Shown: positions 17,396 to 26,690, numbered from the stretch's first letter. The stretch: 64,000 nt of DNA from an uncultured Desulfovibrio sp. (GCA_913063155.1 CAJXYU010000001.1:1-64000); one strand, 5' to 3'. The notes: generated by a model not told the origin, from the letters alone. Translations and numbers: made by a program.

Positions 17396-17415
17396 CCTTC
17401 CCCTGCATGGGAAGG
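17396..17415 (+). promoter_or_regulatory. Additional CCTTCCC/GGGAAGG operator copy
   Basis: A perfect 7-6-7 dyad, CCTTCCC-CTGCAT-GGGAAGG, lies 41 bases (about four helical turns) after the same element in the promoter at 17351. It would fall just downstream of the expected transcription start and could serve as a second binding site for the same regulator. No usable -10 follows it. Confidence 0.5.
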
Positions 17416-17522
17416 CTGTCCCGTCAAGTGAGGAGTCTCCGCGTTCGGTTTCGAGTTTCCGGGCGTGGATGTACTAATGAGGAAGTTTCACGTATTCATC
17501 TTTTAAGTGTGAGGAGACGACC

Positions 17523-18602
17523 ATGGGGAATGCATCCATTGCAGTTAACCCGGCAGCCGTCGCTGCAAAACAGAAGCTGGTCGCGAGCTTCAGGAGCAGG
17601 GGAATCGTCATTGCTCTGCTCTCCGGCCTTCTGTACGGTTTTTACACCGCCTTCATGACCATGGGCATGTCCGAGGGCATCTGGACCGTCTGGTACGGCG
17701 CCGAGTCCGGCCTGTCCGCCTTCGCTGTCACCTATCTGCTGGCCGCCTTGGGCGCCGCAACCACCGACACCTGCAGCGCCATGTGGGCTCTCGGCTTCGC
17801 GACCGTCCGCGGCCGCTTCGGCGACTTTCTGCGGACCATCAAGACCAAGCCCGGCCTGGTCATGGTCACCGCCGCCATCATCGGCGGCCCCCTGGCATCC
17901 ACCGCATATGTTGTCGGCCTGCAACTGGCAGGTTCCATCGTTGTCCCCATCGCCGCCCTGTGCCCGGCTATCGGAGCAATCCTGGGACGTGTCTGGTTCA
18001 AGCAGGAACTCAACAGCCGCATGATTTTCGGCATCGTCATCTGCTTCGGCGCTTCCGCCATGATCGGCAGCACCGGCCTGGACATCAACGCCGCCGACAA
18101 CCTGATGATGGGCCTGCTTTTCGGCTTCCTGGCCGCCCTGTGCTGGGGCATCGAGGGCTGCGTCTGCGGTTACGGCACCTCCATGATCGACCCTGAAATC
18201 GGCATCACCATCCGTCAGGTCACCTCCGGCTTCTCCAACCTGATCATTCTCGTTCCCCTGTTCGGCATGATCTCCGGCGCCGACACCGTGGGCATGGTTG
18301 CTCAGTCCTTCGGCGATGCGTCCGCAATGCCCTGGTTCCTGGCCGCAGGCCTGGCCGCGTACCTGACCTTCATGTACTGGTACAAGGGCAACGCCATGTG
18401 CGGCGCCGCACTGGGCATGGCCTGCAACGGCACATTCTCCTTCTGGGGCCCCTTCTGCTGCTGGGTGGTCCTCGGCCTGGCCATGGGCATCGACGGTTGG
18501 TCCATGCCGCCCATCGCCTGGGCCGCAGCCGTGATCATGACCATCGGTATCTTCATCATCTCCATGAATCCCATGGACCTGTTCAAAAAGAAGGAGGCAT
18601 AA
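17523..18602 (+). CDS. DMT/EamA-like multi-pass transporter
   Basis: 359 residues with about ten hydrophobic helices and the internal duplication typical of the drug/metabolite transporter superfamily; the segment GRVWFKQELNSRMIFGIVICFG resembles the end of an EamA half. It has a good ribosome site (GAGGAG). Its location next to the cut operon and under a matching promoter suggests transport of choline, trimethylamine or a related compound. Other Desulfovibrio cut clusters carry small multidrug-resistance (EmrE-type) genes, which belong to the same superfamily. Direction of transport is unknown. Confidence 0.75.
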   Translation: MGNASIAVNPAAVAAKQKLVASFRSRGIVIALLSGLLYGFYTAFMTMGMSEGIWTVWYGAESGLSAFAVTYLLAALGAATTDTCSAMWALGFATVRGRFGDFLRTIKTKPGLVMVTAAIIGGPLASTAYVVGLQLAGSIVVPIAALCPAIGAILGRVWFKQELNSRMIFGIVICFGASAMIGSTGLDINAADNLMMGLLFGFLAALCWGIEGCVCGYGTSMIDPEIGITIRQVTSGFSNLIILVPLFGMISGADTVGMVAQSFGDASAMPWFLAAGLAAYLTFMYWYKGNAMCGAALGMACNGTFSFWGPFCCWVVLGLAMGIDGWSMPPIAWAAAVIMTIGIFIISMNPMDLFKKKEA

Positions 18603-18868
18603 TGATCCCCCTCAACTACGCGATCCTGAAGATGTTCACCAAGGTGGATGAAGCCTGCGCCGACTGCGTCATGGACGCCCTGCGCGACCGGTACGGCAAC
18701 TACAAGGCGTTCAAGAAGCCAGCAATCATCGAAGCGCTAATGACCGCCGAAGCCAACGGACTCATTGAGGAAACCCGCTTCGACCTGGATGGAAACAACG
18801 AACTGCGGGTCTACTACCGGGCTCATGAAGAAGGCGCGGCAACCATCAATGCCTATATCAAAGGCTAG
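18602..18868 (+). CDS. Unassigned 88-residue protein coupled to the transporter
   Basis: The ATG overlaps the transporter stop (TAATG) behind the ribosome site AAGGAGG, so translation is coupled. The protein is soluble, with helical segments and a final strand pair (DLDGNNELRVYYRAHE) that gives it the look of a small winged-helix-like domain. No DNA-binding family could be assigned. It may be an accessory or regulatory partner of the transporter. It ends 28 bases before a strong terminator. Confidence 0.7.
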   Translation: MIPLNYAILKMFTKVDEACADCVMDALRDRYGNYKAFKKPAIIEALMTAEANGLIEETRFDLDGNNELRVYYRAHEEGAATINAYIKG

Positions 18869-18896
18869 GATTGACCGCTTGATATCCTGATTATAT

Positions 18897-18931
18897 AAGG
18901 GGAGCCGTCTCGCAAGGACGCTCCCCTTTTT
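18897..18931 (+). terminator. Terminator of the transporter pair
   Basis: AAGGGGAGC-c-GTC pairs with GAC-GCTCCCCTT around a short loop and is followed by TTTTT. It ends the transporter and 88-residue-protein transcript. Confidence 0.88.
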
Positions 18932-19102
18932 CGGATAGCAAAGACAATTATTCAAATCACAGGACGACATCAGAGGAAGTAAGTACATATTCCCCTATTG
19001 GCCGCTACGGTTGCCGTTTTCCGGCTTTTGATCTTTTCCAACTTCGTCGTTGATTCCGGAACTGGCTGAAGAAATGCGGTTCATGGGGATGCCAAGAGAG
19101 CG

Positions 19103-19136
19103 GTCCCGGTAAACCTGTGTGGGGCAGGTTCGGGAC
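19103..19136 (+). promoter_or_regulatory. Two-part hairpin in the leader of the MerR gene
   Basis: GTCCCG-gta-AACCTG pairs with CAGGTT-CGGGAC around TGTGGGG: two perfect 6-base stems separated by a 3-base bulge. It ends 29 bases before the start codon and 16 before the GGAGGG ribosome site. It could be a leader structure or an operator for autoregulation. Confidence 0.45.
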
Positions 19137-19165
19137 GGTGTGCAAGACGCCACAGGAGGGAAACG

Positions 19166-20035
19166 ATGAAGGACAAAGGCCGCTATTTCATAGGCGACAT
19201 GAGCAAAATTTGTAATATCTCCAAAAAAGCGTTGCGATATTACGACAAAATCAACCTCATTCCTTCCCACAGACACGACTACAACAACTACAGGTATTAC
19301 ACCTACGACGCCCTGCTGGCGGTTCCCGTCATCAAGTACTACAAACAGATGGGATTCAAGCTCGAAGAGATGAAGGAATTCATCGAAGGCAGCGGAACCA
19401 ACGTCTACCGATCCATCCAGCGCTCTTTCCAGACCAAGATCAAAGAGCTCGAGGAAGAGCAGGAGCAACTCCGCAGGAGGCACGACTCGGTCAAGGACTG
19501 GTACGACCTCATCCTGGAGGCGGAAACGGTCATCGACAATGACATCCGCGAAGTTTCGGTCAAATACGTGGATTCCTCCAAATTCCTGTTCATGGACCAG
19601 GTCTATGAAAACGACCTCAAGGATTCCATCATCAACATCGAATTCACCAACTTCGTGGAGGAAGTGGAAAACGAAATCACCGGACCGGTGATGATCCGGT
19701 TCCATTCCATCAACGACCGCCTCGAAGAGCGGGAACAGCCCGTCAAGATATTGCAGAAGGCCCTCGCGCCCCTCAAGCAGGAAAACACCTACCGCTTCGG
19801 CGGCGAGATGATGGTGTCCTGCTATCATATAGGGCCCCACGAGGAGATTCACGCAACCTACAGGAAAATCAGCCTCTGGGCCAAGGACAAGGGGTATGAA
19901 CTGGCCGGCGGGTCCATCGAACGGTACGTGACCGACTACTGGACCACCCGGAACACCGCCAAGTTCGTGACGGAAATACTGATCAAGGCTTCCCGGCCGG
20001 GCAGAAGGAAATCCAAGGACACCAGCCTGCAGTAA
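19166..20035 (+). CDS. MerR-family transcriptional regulator with GyrI-like domain
   Basis: 289 residues. Residues 1-75 are a MerR winged helix (YFIGDMSKICNISKKALRYYDKINLIP), followed by a coiled-coil dimerisation helix (about 80-115, Glu/Gln/Arg-rich) and a C-terminal GyrI-like ligand-binding domain (MVSCYHIGPHEEIHATYRKI). Proteins of this layout bind small hydrophobic or cationic ligands and activate promoters with long spacers. It is the only specific regulator next to the cut locus, and both divergent promoters have the expected architecture. Choline as ligand is a guess from context. It is bounded by terminators on both sides. Confidence 0.9.
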   Translation: MKDKGRYFIGDMSKICNISKKALRYYDKINLIPSHRHDYNNYRYYTYDALLAVPVIKYYKQMGFKLEEMKEFIEGSGTNVYRSIQRSFQTKIKELEEEQEQLRRRHDSVKDWYDLILEAETVIDNDIREVSVKYVDSSKFLFMDQVYENDLKDSIINIEFTNFVEEVENEITGPVMIRFHSINDRLEEREQPVKILQKALAPLKQENTYRFGGEMMVSCYHIGPHEEIHATYRKISLWAKDKGYELAGGSIERYVTDYWTTRNTAKFVTEILIKASRPGRRKSKDTSLQ

Positions 20036-20062
20036 AGACGGGCAAACTCCATTTACAAACAA

Positions 20063-20086
20063 AAGGCCGCCCTTCCGGGCGGCCTT
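20063..20086. terminator. Bidirectional terminator between MerR gene and fliD
   Basis: AAGGCCGCCC pairs perfectly with GGGCGGCCTT around TTCC. The minus-strand side is followed by TTTGTTTG and the plus-strand side by TCTCATTCTTG, so it serves both converging genes. Confidence 0.88.
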
Positions 20087-20117
20087 CTCATTCTTGAAAT
20101 CCCTCGAGGCCGGTCCA

Positions 20118-21848
20118 CTAACTGAACTGGGCCACCAGGCTTGCGACCAGGGAGTTCTTGTTTTCATACTCACTCAACAGCGAATCCAAAGCAGCGTATT
20201 TCCTGGTCAGGGAATCTTCCAACAGATCCAGCCGCTTTTCCTCGTTGTATATCTGGTTGTCCAGGCTGGTAACATCCTCTTCGTAACTGGTGATGAGAAT
20301 GGGAAGAGTGCTGGTATCGTCTTCATAGATGGAGGACAACACGCTGGACAGTTCTCCCAGCTTACCTTCCTTGACCCGCACCGAACCGGAGTGATCACCG
20401 TCCGTCTGGTCCAGCACGGACAGGTAAAGCCCCGTCGAGTCGCCGTCCGTCCCCAGAATCGTCCAACCGTCCACCGAGGCCTCCTCGCCGTTGATGGTGG
20501 CGGAAACCAACGTCCCCCCGGAAACGGTATATTCGATGTCATAGTCACCCGCCGCTGTCACCGTATCGACCACGGAAAGAACCTGAAGAGAATCCGAATC
20601 GGATTCCGCCTCCCCGCTGACGGCAAAAAGCTCGGCCACAGCTTCGGCGTCCGTGCTCAAAGCCTCTTCCAGTTCTTCCTCGTCCACGAGAATCTGGCCG
20701 TACGTATCGGACCCGTTTTCGACATCGGTGGAAAAACCGATCTGGGAAAGCGCGGTGTACAAGTCGCCCCCGTCCGCTTCGGTATAGCGTTTGAACCCCT
20801 GTGCGCCGGTGGCGATGGTGCTCTTCAACTCACTGTAGACGATGTCCAGGGCATAGCTGTTGATGGAATAGTCCTCATCGTCGTCATCATCGTCATCATC
20901 GTCGTCCGAAGCCCCTTCCCTGCCGGTGATAGTCTGAAGATCAAGGACGATCTGATTGAACTCCTCCACAAAGGACAGGATCTTCTCCTTCATGGCGTCC
21001 GTGTCGTGGCTGATGCCGATCTGCACCCCGTCCTCGTCCGTGGTGTCGCTCAGTTCCAGGGTGAGCCCCTCGACGACGTCGTCCACAGTGTTGGTGTCAC
21101 GCTCTATCCAAGCATCATCGTCCGCAGGGAATCCGTCCACCTTTATGCGGGAGTTCTGGGCCGTCTGAGTGTTGGTGAAGTCGTCCTCGTCCATGTCCAG
21201 ACTCCCGGTGTCCGTGATGACAATGGCATTGTCCGCGCCGGAGTCTTCGCCGTTAAGGGAAAAGTAATACTGGCTGCCGTCGTAGATGAGCGAAGCACTG
21301 ACCTTGTCCCTGGCATCCACGTTGCTGTTGACCAGGCTGACCAGACCTTCGAGCGTGGTTCCCGAAGTCACGTCTATGGAAATAGTTTCACCGGCATAGG
21401 TGAACTCCAGCGTGGTGTCCGACGAAGCCACTTCCGTATCCTCGGCAGCATAGCCCTGTTCCGTGTTGACCCAGATGTCGTTCTGGGCCAGCTGGCCCAC
21501 CACGATGTTGTGGCTTCCCGTGGCGGCCTCGCTCGATGCGGTAACGCTCACCTCGTCCGATCCGGAAGCGGACATCTCATAGAACTCGTCGAGTTCATCC
21601 ATCCCCCGAATCGTATCGTTGAAGTCCTCTATCTCGTCCTTGAGCGTTTCCAAAAGCTCTATGATGGCCTCTGATTCGGTCTTTTCCTCCTTGTACTCGT
21701 CCAGCTGAAAACTTTCCGCCTCAATGGTGGCGTCGATGATCTCGGAAAAATCCGTGCCGTTGCCCAGGCCTGAAAAGGAAATTTCCCCGGAGGTGGTCAC
21801 CGGGGTGTAGGCGGAAACATCGGACGACAGGGAGGAAACATAGCTCAT
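20118..21848 (-). CDS. fliD: Flagellar hook-associated protein 2 (filament cap) FliD
   Basis: 576 residues. FliD_N (SFSGLGNGTDFSEIIDATIEAE, about 24-45) begins the protein, and the FliD_C region ends with a coiled coil (NQIYNEEKRLDLLEDSLTRKYAALDSLL). FliD caps the growing filament and folds flagellin. A run of ten Asp residues near position 315 is encoded by a GAY trinucleotide tract and probably forms a surface loop. It follows flgL by 9 bases and is last in the hook-filament operon, before a terminator. Confidence 0.93.
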   Translation of the reverse strand: MSYVSSLSSDVSAYTPVTTSGEISFSGLGNGTDFSEIIDATIEAESFQLDEYKEEKTESEAIIELLETLKDEIEDFNDTIRGMDELDEFYEMSASGSDEVSVTASSEAATGSHNIVVGQLAQNDIWVNTEQGYAAEDTEVASSDTTLEFTYAGETISIDVTSGTTLEGLVSLVNSNVDARDKVSASLIYDGSQYYFSLNGEDSGADNAIVITDTGSLDMDEDDFTNTQTAQNSRIKVDGFPADDDAWIERDTNTVDDVVEGLTLELSDTTDEDGVQIGISHDTDAMKEKILSFVEEFNQIVLDLQTITGREGASDDDDDDDDDDEDYSINSYALDIVYSELKSTIATGAQGFKRYTEADGGDLYTALSQIGFSTDVENGSDTYGQILVDEEELEEALSTDAEAVAELFAVSGEAESDSDSLQVLSVVDTVTAAGDYDIEYTVSGGTLVSATINGEEASVDGWTILGTDGDSTGLYLSVLDQTDGDHSGSVRVKEGKLGELSSVLSSIYEDDTSTLPILITSYEEDVTSLDNQIYNEEKRLDLLEDSLTRKYAALDSLLSEYENKNSLVASLVAQFS

Positions 21849-21857
21849 GACGACCTC

Positions 21858-23054
21858 CTAGAGATAGTCGAGCAGACTGGTGCTCATGACTTTGGACGTT
21901 GTGGACAGGACGGCCTGGTACACGGTGTTGGCCTGCTCGTACTCCACGAGGATCTGGGCCGTGTCCGCATCCTCCTCGCGGCTGATGCTGGTCGAGGTGG
22001 TGGAGCGCACCACCGACAGGGAGGCCTTGGTATAATCCACTTTACTCTCCCGGGCCCCGACGTTGGCATTGGCGGCCTCCACGTTTTCGTAGGCCGACCG
22101 GATCTTCTCCACGCACTCGGCCACGCCGGCGCTGTCGCCCGTTTCCATGTAGGCCATGCAGTCGCACAGCGTTTCAAACAGGTTCTCACCTTCATAGGGT
22201 TGCCCGGTCTCCGGGTCCACGCCGCCGAAAATGCTGTTGCCGCAGGTGGTCATGTCCACCTGACTGCTGCTGGAAATGGACACGCTCATGGTCTCGTCTC
22301 CGCCCGTGTAGCGCATGGCCTCCCGGACCATGAACTGCGTGCCGTTGCCGTCGTCGTCCGCCGCCGTCACCGCAATGCCCGCGGCCAGCTCCACCTCACA
22401 GGAGCCGATGGTCAGCGTGGTGTCGCCTGCGGCCAGGGTGGCGGTCTGCCAGGTATCGCCGTTGTCCGTGGAGTAGCTGTAGTTCAAGGCGTCGGTGCCC
22501 ACCTGTCCGGCGGATTCAAAGCGCACCTGAAGAACGGTGGCGTCGATCTCGCCAGTGATGGAAACAAAATCCGCGTGGGTCAGGGAGTCGTTGGCCAGGG
22601 TCACGCCCAGTCCCTTTTCAAAGGCATTGGATTGGAAATCGTCCCCCGCGAAAATATAATCCGTGCCCATCTGGGTGTTGGAGATGGCGAACAAGCTGTC
22701 AATGTAGCTCCCAAGCTCATCGGCCATCATTTCCATCTGGACATCCGTGTAGGTTTCCGTGGCAGCCTGTTCGGCCTGCTCCAGCACGGCAGTGAGATTC
22801 TCGCTGGCCTGCTGAAGAACTTCGTCGGCCAGGCTCAGGTACTCCCCGGCAACGCCGCAGTTGTCCACGTATCCGCTCAGCGCGGCGTCATAGGCTCGCA
22901 GGTCCATGACCTTGCCCATGCCCGCGGGATCGTCGGACGGGTTGTTGAGGCGCTTCTGGGAAGCGTTCATCGCGTTCAACTCGGAGACGTCGCTGAGCGA
23001 CGACCCCATATACTTGAGGCACTGGGAATACATCTGGGATGTGCTGATTCTCAT
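21858..23054 (-). CDS. flgL: Flagellar hook-filament junction protein FlgL
   Basis: 398 residues with the flagellin-like N-terminal helix (RISTSQMYSQCLKYMGSS; LNNPSDDPAGMGKVMDLR) and C-terminal helix (ANTVYQAVLSTTSKVMSTSLLDYL). The variable centre is longer than in enteric FlgL (about 317 residues). FlgL joins FlgK to the filament. It is encoded 15 bases after flgK. Confidence 0.92.
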   Translation of the reverse strand: MRISTSQMYSQCLKYMGSSLSDVSELNAMNASQKRLNNPSDDPAGMGKVMDLRAYDAALSGYVDNCGVAGEYLSLADEVLQQASENLTAVLEQAEQAATETYTDVQMEMMADELGSYIDSLFAISNTQMGTDYIFAGDDFQSNAFEKGLGVTLANDSLTHADFVSITGEIDATVLQVRFESAGQVGTDALNYSYSTDNGDTWQTATLAAGDTTLTIGSCEVELAAGIAVTAADDDGNGTQFMVREAMRYTGGDETMSVSISSSSQVDMTTCGNSIFGGVDPETGQPYEGENLFETLCDCMAYMETGDSAGVAECVEKIRSAYENVEAANANVGARESKVDYTKASLSVVRSTTSTSISREEDADTAQILVEYEQANTVYQAVLSTTSKVMSTSLLDYL

Positions 23055-23069
23055 GACAAACCTCTCTGA

Positions 23070-25085
23070 TCAAATCATGCCGAGCAGGGTATCCATCATC
23101 GTTCTGGCCGTGGAAATGATCTCCGCGGCGGCCTGATACTCGTATTGGAATTTGACCAGATCGGTCAGTTCCTCATCCAGACTCACTTCGCTGGTTGAGG
23201 CCTGCTGGTCGTAATAAAACTGGGCGGAAGCCTGTACGTAGACCTGCTTCGCCTCCAGGGAGCTAACGGCCGACCCAACGTCCGTGACGATGTCCGAAAG
23301 ATACTCGCCCAGGGACGTGCTCGTGCCGTCCACATTCACGGACGTCTCGGAGAGCCCGGCTATGGAAGTTGCAATGTCGTTGCTTGCCGAAGACACCAGA
23401 CCGTCATCCCCCACGCTGCCCGCACTGATGTATGAAGAGTTCGCGACAACGTCGGAATCAATGGCGATGGTCTCGGCGTCGGTGCCGGAAAAGAAGGTGT
23501 TGCAGCCCATGGCGGCCATGAACCCGGTGGAGTCATTGGCCACCTCGAAGGACATGTCCGAGGCTGCGGAAAGCACCAACCTGCCGTCGGAATCCACGGC
23601 TGCCGTCAACTCCCCGCCGAACGAGGCATTGATGTCGGCGACCACGCTGTTCAGGGAGTCGGTGGCAGGATCAATGGAGATGATGGCCGTGGTGGAGACG
23701 TTCCCGTCCGCATCATAGGTGACGAACTCCATGCTCCCGGCCTCCAGCTTGTCCGCGAAATGCAGCCCGCTGTTGGACAGGGCGGCGGTGGAATCCTCCA
23801 CCGAATAGGATCCGGTCAGGGAACTGTGATGTTCCAGCCCCGCCCCCTGGGAATGAAGTGAGTTGGTTTCCCAGACGATGGCCTCGGCCAGGGAATCGAT
23901 CTGATCGGCAATGGGAACCACTTCGTCGTCCCTGGCATTGTAGAGCCCGGCCAGACTGCCGCTTGCAATGCGTCCCGACACGGCCTGGCCGCTGGTATCG
24001 GTCAGAGGAGTGATGTTGGTGAGCGAACCGTCATCTCCCTCCAGGTAGAGGCCTGACTTGGGCATGACAATGTAGCGGTCCCCGGCCGTGTGGTCGGCAG
24101 TCCCGTTCTCGAACCAGATTTCCACGCCCTCGATCTCCACGGCGTCGTCCTGGTCTCCGGCCGTATACAAGGCCACGTTTCCGCTCTCGTCGGTTTCCCA
24201 GGTCTCGCCGCCATCCAGTGACACCTTGAATTGGGCCGTGCCGTCCGCTCCGGTGGAGACAAACTCGATGAGCAGTTCTTCGCTGGAAGATCCGCTGAAT
24301 TCGAGTTCGCCGTCATACCCGGAACCGCGCACCAGAGATTCCGTGACCCTGGACGATCCATAGGCGAGGTGTTGAGCTTGTGTTCCGTCTACCAAGGTTT
24401 GTCCCTCCTCGGTCAGGATGGTGACCTGGTTGTTTTCCTGCGCAATGGTCTTGATGCCGATGATGTCGTTGAGATCACGAATCATCTGATCACGATCGGA
24501 GATGAGTTGATTGTCGTACGGGTTGGCCGCAAGGGCGGCGTTGGCCTTCGCGATACTGTCGATGAGTTCGTTGGCGTCGTCGACCTGGCTCTTGATCTCC
24601 GTGTTGATGGTGGTTTCCATGATGTCCAGCTGCCCGGCGGTGTTGTTGAGCTCGTAGACCAGGCTTTCCGCACTTCCCAAAAGCGCCTCACGCGCCGACG
24701 AGGAGTCCGGGTCGGCAGCCAGGTCGTTCCAGGCGGTCCAGAAATCGGACAGGACATCGCCCAGCCCGTTGTCCTCGTCCTGGTCGAGCAAAGTGTCCAG
24801 CTGGGAAAGGTACTCCATGGCCGAGTTGAGTGCGGACAGGTCGGCCGAGGAGTCCAGGTACTGGGCCTCCACGAACTGGTCCCGCTGGGCCTCGATGGAA
24901 TCCACGTCGGCCCCGGTACCCAGCGAGAGACCATTGATCGTGATGGAGTACCGCGTTGAATAATTGACCTCGGTGCGCTGGTATCCTTCGGTATCCGCGT
25001 TGGCGATGTTGGCCGAGGCGTTGTTGATGGCCACCTGGGCATTATTCAGCGCGCTGGAACCGATGCAGTAGAGGTTGTTGATCAT
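23070..25085 (-). CDS. flgK: Flagellar hook-associated protein 1 FlgK
   Basis: 671 residues. The rod-like N-terminus (NNLYCIGSSALNNAQVAINNASANIANADTEGYQR) and the C-terminal helix (LTDLVKFQYEYQAAAEIISTARTMMDTLL) are diagnostic of the FlgE/FlgK axial family, and the length and order (flgK-flgL) identify FlgK. It forms the first hook-filament junction zone. It follows flgE by 24 bases. Confidence 0.94.
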   Translation of the reverse strand: MINNLYCIGSSALNNAQVAINNASANIANADTEGYQRTEVNYSTRYSITINGLSLGTGADVDSIEAQRDQFVEAQYLDSSADLSALNSAMEYLSQLDTLLDQDEDNGLGDVLSDFWTAWNDLAADPDSSSAREALLGSAESLVYELNNTAGQLDIMETTINTEIKSQVDDANELIDSIAKANAALAANPYDNQLISDRDQMIRDLNDIIGIKTIAQENNQVTILTEEGQTLVDGTQAQHLAYGSSRVTESLVRGSGYDGELEFSGSSSEELLIEFVSTGADGTAQFKVSLDGGETWETDESGNVALYTAGDQDDAVEIEGVEIWFENGTADHTAGDRYIVMPKSGLYLEGDDGSLTNITPLTDTSGQAVSGRIASGSLAGLYNARDDEVVPIADQIDSLAEAIVWETNSLHSQGAGLEHHSSLTGSYSVEDSTAALSNSGLHFADKLEAGSMEFVTYDADGNVSTTAIISIDPATDSLNSVVADINASFGGELTAAVDSDGRLVLSAASDMSFEVANDSTGFMAAMGCNTFFSGTDAETIAIDSDVVANSSYISAGSVGDDGLVSSASNDIATSIAGLSETSVNVDGTSTSLGEYLSDIVTDVGSAVSSLEAKQVYVQASAQFYYDQQASTSEVSLDEELTDLVKFQYEYQAAAEIISTARTMMDTLLGMI

Positions 25086-25109
25086 GGCGGTACTCCCGAT
25101 TTCCCGAGG

Positions 25110-26660
25110 TTAGCTCTTCAGGTTGATGGCCACCTGCAACAGCGTGTCCGCAGTGGTGATGACCTTTGAGTTGGCCTGGTAGCAGGACTGGAGAATGATC
25201 AGGTTGGTCATCTCGGTGGCCGTGTCCACGTTGGATTGCTCCAGTGAGTTGGAGATGGTGGTGCCGTATCCGGAGGAACCGGGCGTCCCCACCAGGGCCT
25301 GGCCCGAGTCGGAGGTAGCCGAAAAGAGGTTGCTCCCCTCGGCGTACAACCCTTGCTCGCTGGTGAATCTCGCCAGTCCGAAAGTGTACAGTTCCTGGCT
25401 CTGGCCATTGGAATAGCTGCCGGAGAGCACGCCGTTCTCGCTGATGGACACGTCCTTGAGCACGCCGGGCGCATACCCGTCCTGAGTCATGCTGTAGGTG
25501 GCCGAAGACAGGTTGGTGCTGGTGGTGGCGTTGGTGCTCAGCATGCTGGAGTTGAACTGGGGAAGATCTCCGTAGTCGGTGGTGGCGGTAATGTCGTCCA
25601 GGGAGTCGATTCCGCCCGAGGTGTTCCAGCCCGTGCCGGTGTTGTAGTCCGGGTTCGACATACCCATGTCGAAGGATATCTCCTGATTCTCGTCCGCCCC
25701 TGTGAAGTTGACCTCAAACATCGGCAGGCCGTTGCTGTCGAAATCGGCCAGGACCCAGTTTTCCGCAGCCATGGGGTCGGAGGTGTTGGTCGGCGTGTCG
25801 CTCAAGGTGAATGCGGTCATGGACTCCATCTCGCCCGAGGAGGAGAAAGTCATGGTGCCGGTCATGAGCATGCCCGCCCCGGCGCTGCTGCTCATCTCGG
25901 CGCCCTGGAAGTCGCGCCGGTCCGCGCTGGGGTCGCAGGTGACCACGTATTCCCAGACAATGCTGCCGTCGTCGGTTTCCACCGGATCGAAATAAGCGGT
26001 CACGTCGTGGGCAGCACCGTTTTCATCGTACACGGTAATGCTGGTGGAATAAGCGTACCTGGAATCGTCCAGGGCCGGATCCTGAGTGCCGTCGTAGACT
26101 TCGAACAAGGCCGAGTACGGGTTGGTGCTTGAAGTGCTGTTGTCCGTGGCCGTGGAATCCAGGTTCAAATAGAAATCCACGGTGGTTGTAGCGCTGGGCG
26201 GGGACTGGGAATTGTCGATCTGGATGTCCACCAACGTCCCCGTGATGGAGCCGTCGTCCATGTTCCAGCCCTGGACACGGTTGCCGTGGGCGTCCACCAG
26301 GTAACCGTCGGTGTTGAAGCTGAAGTTGCCCGCGCGGGTGTAGAAGGTCTCGTTGGTGTCCGGGTCCTTCACGATGTAGAACCCTTCGCCGTTGATGGCC
26401 ACGTCCGTGGCCGAGTTGGTGGATTCGTAGGCGCCCTGCGAGTAGTCGGTATTGATTGAGGCCGTGCTGACGCCGTGCCCCACCTGGGAGGCGCTGCCAC
26501 CGGCATAGACGGTGCTGTAGAAGACGTCCTCGAATTCGATGGACGAACTCTTGTACCCGATGGTGCTGGAGTTGGCGAGGTTGTTACTGACCACCGAAGT
26601 GGCTGTGGACTGTGCCTGAAGACCGGAAATTCCGGTATACATGGAGCCGGTGATACTCAT
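25110..26660 (-). CDS. flgE: Flagellar hook protein FlgE
   Basis: 516 residues. The N-terminal SMYTGISGLQAQSTATSVVSNNLAN and the C-terminal SNVDTATEMTNLIILQSCYQANSKVITTADTLLQVAINL are conserved axial-protein helices; the large Thr/Ser-rich centre (FlgE D2-like) fits a delta-proteobacterial hook protein. It assembles the universal joint of the flagellum. It lies 30 bases after flgD, its scaffold protein. Confidence 0.94.
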   Translation of the reverse strand: MSITGSMYTGISGLQAQSTATSVVSNNLANSSTIGYKSSSIEFEDVFYSTVYAGGSASQVGHGVSTASINTDYSQGAYESTNSATDVAINGEGFYIVKDPDTNETFYTRAGNFSFNTDGYLVDAHGNRVQGWNMDDGSITGTLVDIQIDNSQSPPSATTTVDFYLNLDSTATDNSTSSTNPYSALFEVYDGTQDPALDDSRYAYSTSITVYDENGAAHDVTAYFDPVETDDGSIVWEYVVTCDPSADRRDFQGAEMSSSAGAGMLMTGTMTFSSSGEMESMTAFTLSDTPTNTSDPMAAENWVLADFDSNGLPMFEVNFTGADENQEISFDMGMSNPDYNTGTGWNTSGGIDSLDDITATTDYGDLPQFNSSMLSTNATTSTNLSSATYSMTQDGYAPGVLKDVSISENGVLSGSYSNGQSQELYTFGLARFTSEQGLYAEGSNLFSATSDSGQALVGTPGSSGYGTTISNSLEQSNVDTATEMTNLIILQSCYQANSKVITTADTLLQVAINLKS

Positions 26661-26690
26661 GACTGAATTCCCCCTTTTTAAATATCTTCC

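Larger units (their letters stand above)
16744..17522. other. Divergent control region between cut operon and transporter genes
   Basis: No gene is convincing in these 779 bases; the open frames have no domain and poor start sites. The region holds three copies of a CCTTCCC...GGGAAGG dyad (one imperfect) placed at the two outward promoters, plus a separate 7-7-7 dyad CTTTTCC/GGAAAAG at 16878-16898 just upstream of the minus-strand -35. The centre (about 16890-17260) is markedly AT-rich. Confidence 0.7.
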
